Assembly (NCBI RefSeq): GCF_016862955.1 | Contig: NZ_BONY01000002.1 | Coordinates: forward strand, 186,001 to 250,000 | Reading direction: 5' to 3' | Length of the DNA stretch: 64,000 bases | DNA from: Rhizocola hellebori | Lineage (GTDB): Bacteria > Actinomycetota > Actinomycetes > Mycobacteriales > Micromonosporaceae | Shown here: positions 16,635 to 23,498 of the stretch, one piece after another | Layout: each line of letters begins with the position of its first letter | How positions within the stretch are numbered: the stretch's first letter is position 1 | Notes under the pieces: model-generated | The model's input: the letters and a program-made list of their open reading frames with translations, nothing else | The model's database searches: none | What the model was told of the DNA's origin: nothing | Program-made: the position numbers and the translations under genes

Positions 16635-16665
16635 AATTTAAATCAATCGACCGGGTGAATTTAAA
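16635..16665. promoter_or_regulatory. Paired AATTTAAA elements in an AT-rich patch
   Basis: AATTTAAA occurs at 16635-16642 and again at 16658-16665, 23 bp apart (about two helical turns), in otherwise GC-rich sequence. Such spacing suits a protein dimer bound to one DNA face, or A/T-rich promoter elements for the small gene at 16609. Confidence 0.35.
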
Positions 16666-16694
16666 CCTCGGCATGAGCAGCGGTCCAACAAGGA

Positions 16695-16740
16695 ACACCC
16701 CGTTCCGGCGGACACGGGGGAATCTGCCGGAATGGGGTGT
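16695..16740. other. Large intergenic hairpin
   Basis: Two 18-base arms (16695-16712 and 16723-16740) pair with only two mismatches around a 10-nt loop. No gene ends nearby: the flanking genes diverge from this region, so it is not an obvious terminator. It could be a leader structure, a small RNA, or a remnant of a mobile repeat. Confidence 0.6.
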
Positions 16741-16972
16741 CGTCTCTAGAGTATCGGCGTGCCCGCCCGGCCGCCAGCCCCGAGATGGCATGCCCTCCCC
16801 TCGGCGGACAGGTCCGGCTGATCGCGCAGCGCGGCGGCGATGAGTGGTGGGGGCGGTGATGCCCGAAGGAGGATCGGGTGCCCCGCCGATGGCCACGCTG
16901 ACCAGCCCCGCGATGGGCCGGGGGTCGGCGTCTCCGCCCGCCGCGTGCCGCCGGTTGGCTACATTGCCAGGG

Positions 16973-17242
16973 GTGGAGAGCAAAAAGGTGACAGTTTCCG
17001 GGCGGGTGCAAGGGGTCTACTTCCGCGACACGTGCCGCCGGATGGCGCTGGCCGCCGGGGTACGCGGATGGGTGCGCAACCGGCCGGACGGCACTGTGCA
17101 GGCGCTGTTCGAGGGTGAGCCCGACGCCGTGGAACAGATGGTGGCGTGGGCACACACCGGCCCGCCGCAGGCGGCGGTCAGCGCGGTCGAGGTGACCAGC
17201 GTGCCCGCCTCCGACCCGGTCGGATTCCGGGTGGTGGGCTGA
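16973..17242 (+). CDS. acyP: Acylphosphatase
   Basis: The 89-residue cytoplasmic enzyme hydrolyses carboxyl-phosphate bonds such as acetyl phosphate. The phosphate-binding loop GRVQGVYFRDTCRRMA supplies the catalytic Arg, and GWVRNRPDG supplies the catalytic Asn, both at normal positions. The ending (VGFRVVG) is slightly shorter than the FxI/Y ending of many members. I chose the GTG at 16973 so the first beta-strand is complete; a GTG at 16988 has a better placed GGAGAG and would give 84 residues. It is followed 45 bases later by a DUF1905 gene in the same direction. Confidence 0.9.
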   Translation: MESKKVTVSGRVQGVYFRDTCRRMALAAGVRGWVRNRPDGTVQALFEGEPDAVEQMVAWAHTGPPQAAVSAVEVTSVPASDPVGFRVVG

Positions 17243-17286
17243 ACGGCGGCGAAGGTGTCGGCCGGGTGTGTGATGCTCACGAGGTG

Positions 17287-17586
17287 ATGGTCGATTTCGA
17301 AGCCGAGTTGTGGATCTGGGATGCGCGGCGCGATGACAGCTGGACTTTCGTCAGTCTTCCCGCCGAGGCATCGCAGGAGATCCGCGAGCTTGCCGACGGG
17401 CCTCGCCGCGGCTTCGGTTCGGTGCGGGTGCGGGTCACGGTGGGTGGCAGCGCCTGGGCGACGTCGATTTTTCCCGACCGCAAGAGCGGCTGTTATGTGT
17501 TGCCGGTCAAGCGATCGGTGCGCCGCGCCGAAGGCCTGGAGGCGGGTGACATCGCCGCGGTGCGGGTCGAGACGGTCGACCTGTGA
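17287..17586 (+). CDS. DUF1905 family protein
   Basis: This 99-residue single-domain protein matches the DUF1905 pattern: an opening beta-strand (VDFEAELWIWD), the DSWTFVSLPAEASQEIRE core, then GFGSVRVRVTVGG, a central FPDRKSGCYVLPVKRSVRRA segment, and a closing strand (GDIAAVRVETVDL). Proteins of this family form small beta barrels of unknown biochemical role and are sometimes fused to YdeI-like domains. CACGAGG lies close to the ATG. It is probably co-transcribed with the acylphosphatase and converges on the trypsin-like protease gene, 7 bases away. Confidence 0.85.
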   Translation: MVDFEAELWIWDARRDDSWTFVSLPAEASQEIRELADGPRRGFGSVRVRVTVGGSAWATSIFPDRKSGCYVLPVKRSVRRAEGLEAGDIAAVRVETVDL

Positions 17587-17593
17587 GCGGGCG

Positions 17594-18388
17594 TCAGGGG
17601 ATGGTGACCCCATAGGCGGCAAGGATCTCGGCGATCGGCTGGTAGAAGGTGGTCCCGCCGGTGGTGCAGTTGCCCGATCCGCCGGAAAGGATGCCAATGA
17701 TCACGCCGGTGGCGGCGACGTAGAGCGGGCCGCCGCTGTCGCCGGGCTCGGCGCAGATGTTGGTACGGATCAGGCCCGTGACGCTTCCCTGGGCGTAGTT
17801 GACGGTCGCGTTGAGCCCGGTGATGACGCCGCAGCGCACCCCGGTCGTGCTGCCGCTGCGGCAGACGGCCAGGCCGATGCTGGGGTTGCCGGCCCGCAGG
17901 ATGGCGACCTGACCCGGATACGTGTAGACCGCGCTGGGATGAGCCACCGAGGTGTTGGTGTAGCGCACGATCCCGTAGTCGTTGCCGGGGAAGCTGGTCC
18001 CTGTCCGGGTGCCGAGCACGGTGGTGTGCGCGGCGCTGTCCCACCAGGTGACGCCGGCGTTGGTGCAGTGTCCCGCGGTGACGAAGTAGGAAACCGAGCC
18101 CTGGCGCACGTTGGCGCCCAGTGAGCAGCGGCTGGCGCCGGTGTAGACGGCCTGGCCGCCGGCGATGAGGATGCGGATCTGGCCCGGTTCACGGCGCACC
18201 GGGTAGTGGCGGGCCAGCGCGGCGAACTGAGCCGCGGTGACGGTCTCGTCGGCGAGGACCTCGATCCTGCCGGTGGCCGCGTCACGGCCGAAGGCCAGGC
18301 CGGGCAGGCCCAATGACGGGGCGGCATCCGCCGGCGCGGCGGGCAGCAGGACCAGGGCGAGAATGGCCACGAGCAGGCGGTGTCCCAT
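17594..18388 (-). CDS. Secreted trypsin-like serine protease (S1, streptogrisin-like)
   Basis: The 264-residue protease has a signal peptide ending ADA/AP (about 22). A short pro-region (about 25-75, including [13 protein letters not shown]) replaces the long propeptide of typical streptogrisins. The chymotrypsin-fold domain follows. The triad is His107 (TAGHC), Asp137 (GNDYGIVRY) and Ser218 (GDSGGPL). Cys pairs around the active-site His and Ser match family disulphides. I chose the ATG at 18388 because GGGAGGT lies four bases upstream; an in-frame ATG at 18412 lacks one. It has no attached binding domain. Confidence 0.93.
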   Translation of the reverse strand: MGHRLLVAILALVLLPAAPADAAPSLGLPGLAFGRDAATGRIEVLADETVTAAQFAALARHYPVRREPGQIRILIAGGQAVYTGASRCSLGANVRQGSVSYFVTAGHCTNAGVTWWDSAAHTTVLGTRTGTSFPGNDYGIVRYTNTSVAHPSAVYTYPGQVAILRAGNPSIGLAVCRSGSTTGVRCGVITGLNATVNYAQGSVTGLIRTNICAEPGDSGGPLYVAATGVIIGILSGGSGNCTTGGTTFYQPIAEILAAYGVTIP

Positions 18389-18501
18389 GCGGACCTCCCG
18401 AATAGAGTTCACAGATATTTACATGCATGAACCCCTCGCGCAAGATGCGGCCCTTGGCAGGAGGGCGGTTAGCGTGATCTCCTGAAAGCCGGGAGGGCCG
18501 C

Positions 18502-19428
18502 ATGGATTACCAGGTGCTCACAGCGCAGCAGGCCGAACAGTTCGTCGAGCGCGGTTACGTCGCTATTCGCGGATGCTTCACGCGGGAGGCGGCGCAGGAG
18601 TACACCGCCGCCATCTGGACCCGTCTGGGTTACGCGCCAGACGATCCGGGCACGTGGACGCAGCCGTCGGTGCACATGCCCGGCCATCGTGACATCGACA
18701 TCCGAAAGTTCGCGCCCAAGGCCTGGGGCGCTGTCTGCGACCTGGTCGGCGGCGCCCAGCGGATCCAGCCCTACCGCTGGAACGACGGCTTCATCGTCAA
18801 CCTGTCCGAGGGCGCCGACAGGCCGTGGCAGCCGGCCTCACCGGCCGCGCCGGGCTGGCACAAGGACGGCGACTTCTTCCGCCACTTCCTCGACTCCCCC
18901 GAGCAGGGGCTGCTGACCCTGGTGCTCTGGTCGGAGGTGCGACACCAGGGCGGAGCGACGTTCGTGGCCGCGGACTCGGTCGGGCCGGTGGCCCGGTTCC
19001 TGGCTGAGCATCCCGAGGGCGTCTACCCGCCTAGCATCGCGTGGACCGGTGCCGAGCCGCAGCCGGCGACTTTCGCGTGGGGCGATCTGGTCGGGCAGTG
19101 CGGCGACTTCGTGGAGGCCACCGGCGAGGTGGGCGACGTGTACCTGCTGCACCCATACATCCTGCATGCCAAGGCGCAGAACGTGCTTCGCGTGCCGCGG
19201 TACATCACCAACCCGCCGGTGCACCTGGTGGAACCGATGCGCTTCGACCGTGCCGACCCCGCCGACCTGTCGTTGGTGGAGCGGGCGGTGCTGCGCGGGC
19301 TGGGTGTCGACCACTACCCGTTCACCGCGCGCGGGCCGCGCGAGGAGCTGGTGCCCGAACGGGTGGCCATGCATCGGTCGATGAAACAGGCTGAGCAGCA
19401 ACGCCTTTCCGCCGCCGGAATGGCTTAG
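18502..19428 (+). CDS. Phytanoyl-CoA dioxygenase (PhyH) family Fe(II)/2-oxoglutarate oxygenase
   Basis: The 308-residue cytoplasmic protein has a double-stranded beta-helix fold typical of PhyH. The iron-binding HxD is at WHKDGDFF (H120, D122), and the distal His is in LLHPYILHAKAQN (H222, or H217). VPRYITNPPVHL follows and supplies the 2-oxoglutarate-binding Arg. Such enzymes hydroxylate small molecules or lipids using O2 and 2-oxoglutarate. GGGAGGG precedes the ATG. It appears monocistronic between divergent and convergent neighbours, so the substrate cannot be inferred. Confidence 0.88.
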   Translation: MDYQVLTAQQAEQFVERGYVAIRGCFTREAAQEYTAAIWTRLGYAPDDPGTWTQPSVHMPGHRDIDIRKFAPKAWGAVCDLVGGAQRIQPYRWNDGFIVNLSEGADRPWQPASPAAPGWHKDGDFFRHFLDSPEQGLLTLVLWSEVRHQGGATFVAADSVGPVARFLAEHPEGVYPPSIAWTGAEPQPATFAWGDLVGQCGDFVEATGEVGDVYLLHPYILHAKAQNVLRVPRYITNPPVHLVEPMRFDRADPADLSLVERAVLRGLGVDHYPFTARGPREELVPERVAMHRSMKQAEQQRLSAAGMA

Positions 19429-19445
19429 CGACACCTCACCGCGAC

Positions 19446-20255
19446 TCAGTCCACAAGTGCGCCGCCGGTCAGGTTGACCACCGTTCCGGTCATGGTGCCG
19501 GCGCGGTCTGAAGCCAGGAACGCGGCCATCTCCGCTATCTCGGACAGCGTGGGCAGCCGCTTGAGCATCGTGCCCGGGGCCAGCCCGCCTTCGAGGAATT
19601 CCTGGACAGACAGACCTGCCGCCGCTGCGGCCGGTTTGAACAGGTCCTTGGTGTAGGAACCGGCCGACGGCGCATCGACCACCGCGTGCGGGCGGATGTC
19701 GATGACCCGGATGTTGCCGGGCGCCAGCTCCGCGGCCAGAAGCCGGGAGAAGGTCTCCTTGCCGGCCGCGCTCACGCCATGTCCCAAGATGCCGCCTATC
19801 GCCAGTTTGGCGCCCGGCTCGGACAGGGTCAGGATGACGCCTGGACGCTCGCGACCCATGTGCTGGGCGACCGCCTTGCTGGTGATGAACAGCGCCCGCA
19901 GAAAGCCGTCGATCGGCCGCATGAACTCCTCCAGTGAGAGGTCCGCCAGCAAGGTCCCCTGGTCGTGCATGACGCTCACCGCGTTGAGGGCGATGTCGAT
20001 GCTGCCGGCCGCCGCCGCGACCGCGAAGGCGTGCTTTTCCACCGCCTGCTGATCGAGCACGTCGACCTGTGCGGTCTCGGCCTTTCCGCCCGCGGCGGCG
20101 ATGTCACGCGCCACGGCGTCGAGCGTGGCCTGCGTCCTCCCGGCGAGGAAGACCCTTGCGCCCTCCCGGGCGAACACCCGTGCGGTGGCACCGCCGATGG
20201 CTCCCCCGCCTCCATAGATCACAGCGTTCTTGTTCTCCAGCAGCAAGCCACTCAT
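19446..20255 (-). CDS. Short-chain dehydrogenase/reductase lacking the catalytic tyrosine
   Basis: The 269-residue protein has the SDR Rossmann fold. The cofactor loop YGGGGAIGG (14-22) and the Arg at the end of beta2 (AGR) suggest NADP(H). The NAG-type motif is changed to NAVS. The catalytic Ser is present (TLSEPG, S145), but at the YxxxK position the sequence reads SAAGK, so Ser162 replaces Tyr while Lys166 remains. This is either an alternative active site or a non-catalytic binder. It is divergent from an HxlR-type regulator with a paired operator between them and is the likely target of that regulator. Confidence 0.88.
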   Translation of the reverse strand: MSGLLLENKNAVIYGGGGAIGGATARVFAREGARVFLAGRTQATLDAVARDIAAAGGKAETAQVDVLDQQAVEKHAFAVAAAAGSIDIALNAVSVMHDQGTLLADLSLEEFMRPIDGFLRALFITSKAVAQHMGRERPGVILTLSEPGAKLAIGGILGHGVSAAGKETFSRLLAAELAPGNIRVIDIRPHAVVDAPSAGSYTKDLFKPAAAAAGLSVQEFLEGGLAPGTMLKRLPTLSEIAEMAAFLASDRAGTMTGTVVNLTGGALVD

Positions 20256-20315
20256 GTGCGTCCTCCAGCAGATCTGGGGCCTGGTACGGCCATCCAGCGA
20301 ACCGTAACGCAGATG

Positions 20316-20353
20316 GTTGTTAAAAACAATCTAGTTTAGTTGTAAATAACAAC
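20316..20353. promoter_or_regulatory. Paired operator for the HxlR-type regulator
   Basis: In the divergent SDR/HxlR promoter, GTTGTTA (20316-20322) and TAACAAC (20347-20353) form an outer inverted repeat. Each end is also a 13-bp dyad, TTGTTAAAAACAA and TTGTAAATAACAA, with centres 22 bp apart, or two helical turns. This suits two dimers of a winged-helix repressor acting on both genes. The elements are AT-rich in a GC-rich background and overlap the expected promoters. Confidence 0.75.
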
Positions 20354-20398
20354 GGACCGCTGTGGTATTTTCGAGAAGACTGGACCAGGAGAGTGACC

Positions 20399-21067
20399 AT
20401 GCCCACCAGCCGTAGCTACGGGGACTCATGCGGGATCGCCCGGGCCCTCGACGTCGTCGGGGAGCGGTGGGCCGTGCTGGTCGTCCGCGAGCTTCTCCTT
20501 ACGCCCCAACGCTTTTCAGAGCTGCGGCAGGCGCTGCCCCACGTCAGCTCGAACCTGCTCGCCGACCGGCTCCGAGAGCTTGAGCAGCGTGGGGTGATCC
20601 GCCGCAGGGCGTCTCCAGCGGAAGGCCCACGGGTCTACGAGCTGACCGAATGGGGTCGCAAGCTGGAACCGATCCTGCTGGCTCTGGGCGACTGGGGCAT
20701 CGATGCCCCGCAGCCCCCGGCACCGGCCGCGCTCAGCGCCACCTCCGTGCTCATCTTCCTGCAACACGCGGCCCGCCTCGACCCTGCCGCGCCGCCCACG
20801 ACCTGCCGCCTCGAGCTCGACGGTCGGGTTTGGACGGTCCGCCTCGCGGCCGGCCGGGTTCAGGTGCAGCCCGGTGAGCCGACCACGGCAGACGCCTCGC
20901 TTCGGGCGGAGCCCAAAACGCTCAGCGCGCTGCTGGGCAATCCAGCGACACTCAAGGCCGCATGCGCTGACGGCAGCGTCGCCGTCGTAGGAGATCTGTC
21001 GGCCATCGGCCGGATGCTGCGCGGGGTCACCCAGCCGTGGCACTCGACTGAGCACAGGTCGCACTGA
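20399..21067 (+). CDS. HxlR family regulator with C-terminal SCP2-like domain
   Basis: The 222-residue protein has an HxlR winged helix at residues 1-95 (CGIARALDVVGERWAVLVVR, then RFSELRQALPHVSSNLLADR as recognition helix, and the wing). A second domain of about 110 residues (CRLELDGRVWTVRLAAGRVQ, then SLRAEPKTLSALLGNP, SVAVVGDLSAIGRML) resembles the SCP2 sterol-carrier fold, probably a ligand sensor for a hydrophobic compound. AGGAGAG upstream selects the ATG at 20399 over a GTG at 20393. It is divergent from an SDR gene and likely represses it and itself through the AT-rich dyads between them. Confidence 0.9.
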   Translation: MPTSRSYGDSCGIARALDVVGERWAVLVVRELLLTPQRFSELRQALPHVSSNLLADRLRELEQRGVIRRRASPAEGPRVYELTEWGRKLEPILLALGDWGIDAPQPPAPAALSATSVLIFLQHAARLDPAAPPTTCRLELDGRVWTVRLAAGRVQVQPGEPTTADASLRAEPKTLSALLGNPATLKAACADGSVAVVGDLSAIGRMLRGVTQPWHSTEHRSH

Positions 21068-21085
21068 CGCCTGTTATTTTGTTCC

Positions 21086-21631
21086 GTGCCTTTTGCTGAG
21101 ACCCCTCGATTGGTCATCCGGCGATTCCAGGCCACCGACGTGGCGGCGTTCGCGGCCTATCGGTGCGATCCCGAGGTGGCCAGGTACCAGTCGTGGTCGC
21201 CTGCCATGACGATGCAGGAGGCTGCGGCGCTCGTCGACGAGTTCGCCACCGGCGACCCGGACGTTCCGGGCTGGTTTCAGTACGCCATCGCGATGCGGGC
21301 GGCCGATCCGGTGCTGATCGGCGATGTCGGCGTGCATCTGCACGAAAACATGATGCAGGCCGAGATCGGCTTCACCCTCAACCGGCAGCACCAGGGACAC
21401 GGCTATGCGACCGAGGCGGTGCAGGCCATGCTGCACCACCTCTTCGCCTATCGCCGGCTCAAGCGGGTCTCGGCCGAGTGCGATGCGCGCAACAGCGCCT
21501 CGGCCCGGCTGCTGCAACGCGTTGGCTTCCAGCGCGAAGGGCTGCGCCGGCAACACACCTGGATCAAAGGCGAGTGGACCGACGATCTGCTCTTCGGTCT
21601 GCTCGCGGCCGAATTCCCAAGCGCGCCTTAG
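21086..21631 (+). CDS. GNAT family N-acetyltransferase (RimJ/RimL type)
   Basis: The 181-residue cytoplasmic enzyme has the order of GNAT motifs: ETPRLVIRRFQATD at the start, IGDVGVHLHE, the central strand AEIGFTLNRQHQGHGYATEA with the acetyl-CoA pyrophosphate loop QGHGYA, and ARNSASARLLQRVGFQREG. This matches the RimJ/RimL subgroup, which acetylates protein N-termini or small amines. The start is a GTG at 21086, 18 bases after the HxlR stop, with no strong ribosome site, so coupling to the upstream gene is possible. Confidence 0.92.
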   Translation: MPFAETPRLVIRRFQATDVAAFAAYRCDPEVARYQSWSPAMTMQEAAALVDEFATGDPDVPGWFQYAIAMRAADPVLIGDVGVHLHENMMQAEIGFTLNRQHQGHGYATEAVQAMLHHLFAYRRLKRVSAECDARNSASARLLQRVGFQREGLRRQHTWIKGEWTDDLLFGLLAAEFPSAP

Positions 21632-21642
21632 CCTTTCTCGCC

Positions 21643-23016
21643 TCAGGCGTAGCTGAACAACGGCGGGAAGACGAACACGACGATCCAGGCCCACGCGGCG
21701 TACACGGGAAGATAATTGGTCTGCCAACGCTCGAGCGCAGCGAACTGTCCACGCCGGCGCAGGAACTTGAGCAGAAGCCACGCCGACCAGGCGAGGTTGG
21801 CCAGCAGGATGACGTTCTCGCCGAGCGCGGCCGCCTTATTGGGTGTGGTGCCGTAGTCGGCGATGCGCCCGGTGATCTCTATGAGCACCAGCACGTCGAT
21901 GGCCAGCGCGCTGACCACCATCGCCAGCTGCAGCCGGTCGAACAGGCCGGGCGGGGCCAGCGGATCGCGGGCCGACAGCGAGTAGAGCAGCAACCCCAGC
22001 ACCACGACCAGCAGCAGGTCGAAAAGGATCAGGGCTTCACGTTCCACGTTGATGCCGTTGCTGGTCCAGATGATGGCCACCAGGAAGGCCAGCAGGACCG
22101 CGGTGAACAGCGGCGTGAACAGCCGGGTGAGCACCGGGGCGATGTTCTCGACCACGCCCTGTTTGGCTTCCACCAGCCATCCGGCCACCACGACCCCGGC
22201 CATCGCGCCGCAGGGAATCAGCCATTGGCTGACAAACGTTTCCGGAACGATCCCGATGGCCTCGAAAGTGCCGAACATGAACGCCGTGAGGACACCGCCG
22301 CCGAGGGCGATGAGCACAAAGTAGACGAACCACTCGCCGGTGAAGCGGATGAAGTCCATCCGTTTGCGAGACGAGCGCCATTCGTCGGCCACGTAAGCCA
22401 GCCCCACCACCAGCCACAGGGCGATGGGCAGGTGAATGGTGGTGAGCACCACCGACTGCGACTCGTCGCCCAGCGGATAGATGTTGGCCGCCACCGCGCC
22501 GAGCGCGAACAAAGCCACCAGCACAGCGATCAGCGCTGCGCTGGCCCGGCGACGCCATGCCAGGAAGCCCGCCAGCCACGGCATCGCGAACAGGCTGAAG
22601 TTCAAGGCGTAGAACTCGCCGTCGTGTTGCATGCTGATCCCGAACAGCGCCGGCACCTTGATGGACACCGCCGCCCCGGCCGCACAGCCAACCATCACCA
22701 GCAGGTCGCGCGGTGGCCGCTTGCCCGCCGCCGGGCTGCTGGTGTCACCGGTCAGCACCAGCTGCTTCCACAACCGTTCCGAGTGCTCCCGGGCGAACTC
22801 ACGGGACAGCTCGTCGAGGCTGCCCATTCGCTTGACAGCGACCAGGAACGCCTCATCAGCGCTCAGACCGACCGCGACGAGCTCGTCGACGGAGCCACGC
22901 AGGTGGTCTTCCAGCTCGTCCGCGTCGGCCGGCTGCAGCTCCCGGCGGCGCTGTACATATTGACGCCACTGCGCGAGCTGCGCCTCCAGCCCTTCCTGAC
23001 CCTCCGGCGCAGTCAT
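21643..23016 (-). CDS. PadR-coupled multi-pass membrane protein with permease prefix domain
   Basis: The 457-residue protein begins at an ATG overlapping the PadR stop by 4 bp. Residues 1-85 form a cytoplasmic helical prefix (WRQYVQRRRELQPADADELE, then DELVAVGLSADEAFLVAVKRMG), the permease prefix domain usually seen before such membrane parts. About ten hydrophobic helices follow, without ABC or MFS signatures. Together with PadR this is a common regulator/membrane-protein pair in actinobacteria, and a second unrelated pair lies at 3.5-4.8 kb. The transported or sensed molecule is unknown. Confidence 0.87.
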   Translation of the reverse strand: MTAPEGQEGLEAQLAQWRQYVQRRRELQPADADELEDHLRGSVDELVAVGLSADEAFLVAVKRMGSLDELSREFAREHSERLWKQLVLTGDTSSPAAGKRPPRDLLVMVGCAAGAAVSIKVPALFGISMQHDGEFYALNFSLFAMPWLAGFLAWRRRASAALIAVLVALFALGAVAANIYPLGDESQSVVLTTIHLPIALWLVVGLAYVADEWRSSRKRMDFIRFTGEWFVYFVLIALGGGVLTAFMFGTFEAIGIVPETFVSQWLIPCGAMAGVVVAGWLVEAKQGVVENIAPVLTRLFTPLFTAVLLAFLVAIIWTSNGINVEREALILFDLLLVVVLGLLLYSLSARDPLAPPGLFDRLQLAMVVSALAIDVLVLIEITGRIADYGTTPNKAAALGENVILLANLAWSAWLLLKFLRRRGQFAALERWQTNYLPVYAAWAWIVVFVFPPLFSYA

Positions 23017-23396
23017 GCCGCACACTCCAGTGGGATCGCGCGCAGCGGCCCGTTAGCGGCCAGGCCGAGCCAGATCTCCTTGAGCGCGTCCACCACGGTG
23101 TCCCACTGGCGGCGCTGCTCGGCCAGCTCGGCCAGACCCTGATCGGTGATGCGGTAGTACTTGCGCCGGCGCTCGCCGGTCACCGCCTGCCAGCTCGCCT
23201 CCACGTGACCGTGGCGCTCAAGCCGGTGCAGCAACGGGTAAAGCAGCCCCTCGGTCCACTCCAGCTCGCCACCGGACAGCTCATTGATCCGCCTGAGGAT
23301 GGCGTAGCCGTAGCTCTGCCCCTCGGCCAGGATGCCCAGAACCATCGGCGTTGCCGAGGCGGCCACCAGATCCTTGGTGACCTTCACCAGACCCAC
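23013..23396 (-). CDS. PadR family transcriptional regulator
   Basis: The 127-residue winged-helix protein shows the PadR core (VLGILAEGQSYGYAILRRIN, ELEWTEGLLYPLLHRLERHG, RRKYYRITDQGLAEL) and a C-terminal dimer helix. It is first in a two-gene operon with the membrane protein it overlaps by 4 bp. The upstream sequence TGCATAGTACTGCTA (23418-23432), with a central AGTACT palindrome, overlaps a TACTAT -10-like element on the minus strand. This fits autoregulation, which is common in this family. Confidence 0.93.
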   Translation of the reverse strand: MGLVKVTKDLVAASATPMVLGILAEGQSYGYAILRRINELSGGELEWTEGLLYPLLHRLERHGHVEASWQAVTGERRRKYYRITDQGLAELAEQRRQWDTVVDALKEIWLGLAANGPLRAIPLECAA

Positions 23397-23417
23397 CCCA
23401 CAACCCTAGAAGTTTGA

Positions 23418-23432
23418 TGCATAGTACTGCTA
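23418..23432. promoter_or_regulatory. Possible PadR operator/promoter
   Basis: TGCATAGTACTGCTA contains a 6-bp AGTACT palindrome flanked by partly symmetric TGCAT and GCTA arms. It lies 22 bp upstream of the PadR start and contains TACTAT on the minus strand, a plausible -10 box. Confidence 0.35.
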
Positions 23433-23458
23433 GGTAATCTTGGGCGCAACGAGTCTCC

Positions 23459-23489
23459 GTGGCCGGGCAGGCGAGGCTTGCCCGGCCAC
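23459..23489 (-). terminator. Terminator of the FN3/CBM2 gene
   Basis: An 11-bp perfect stem (GTGGCCGGGCA / TGCCCGGCCAC) with a 9-nt loop begins 10 bases after the stop codon of the FN3/CBM2 gene. Confidence 0.85.
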
Positions 23490-23498
23490 CGGGTTGCC

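Larger units (their letters stand above)
16610..16972. other. 363-bp intergenic region without a convincing gene
   Basis: Short open frames here lack ribosome sites and the expected codon bias. The region holds an AT-rich patch with two AATTTAAA copies (16635-16665) and a large hairpin (16695-16740), then GC-rich sequence leading to the acylphosphatase gene. The features fit a divergent promoter region with an RNA structure of unknown role. Confidence 0.6.

Noticed and set aside
16655-16843. 62-codon plus-strand frame starting in the AT-rich patch
   Set aside because: It runs through the large hairpin, has no ribosome site and no sensible composition.
18407-18432. GTTCA...TGAAC inverted repeat with ATGCAT upstream of the S1 protease
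   Set aside because: Only 5-bp arms 16 bases apart; too short to support an operator call.
21163-23142. 659-codon plus-strand frame over the acetyltransferase and PadR membrane-protein genes
   Set aside because: It overlaps two well-supported genes in other frames, is rich in Arg/Gln/His without any domain, and has no ribosome site.
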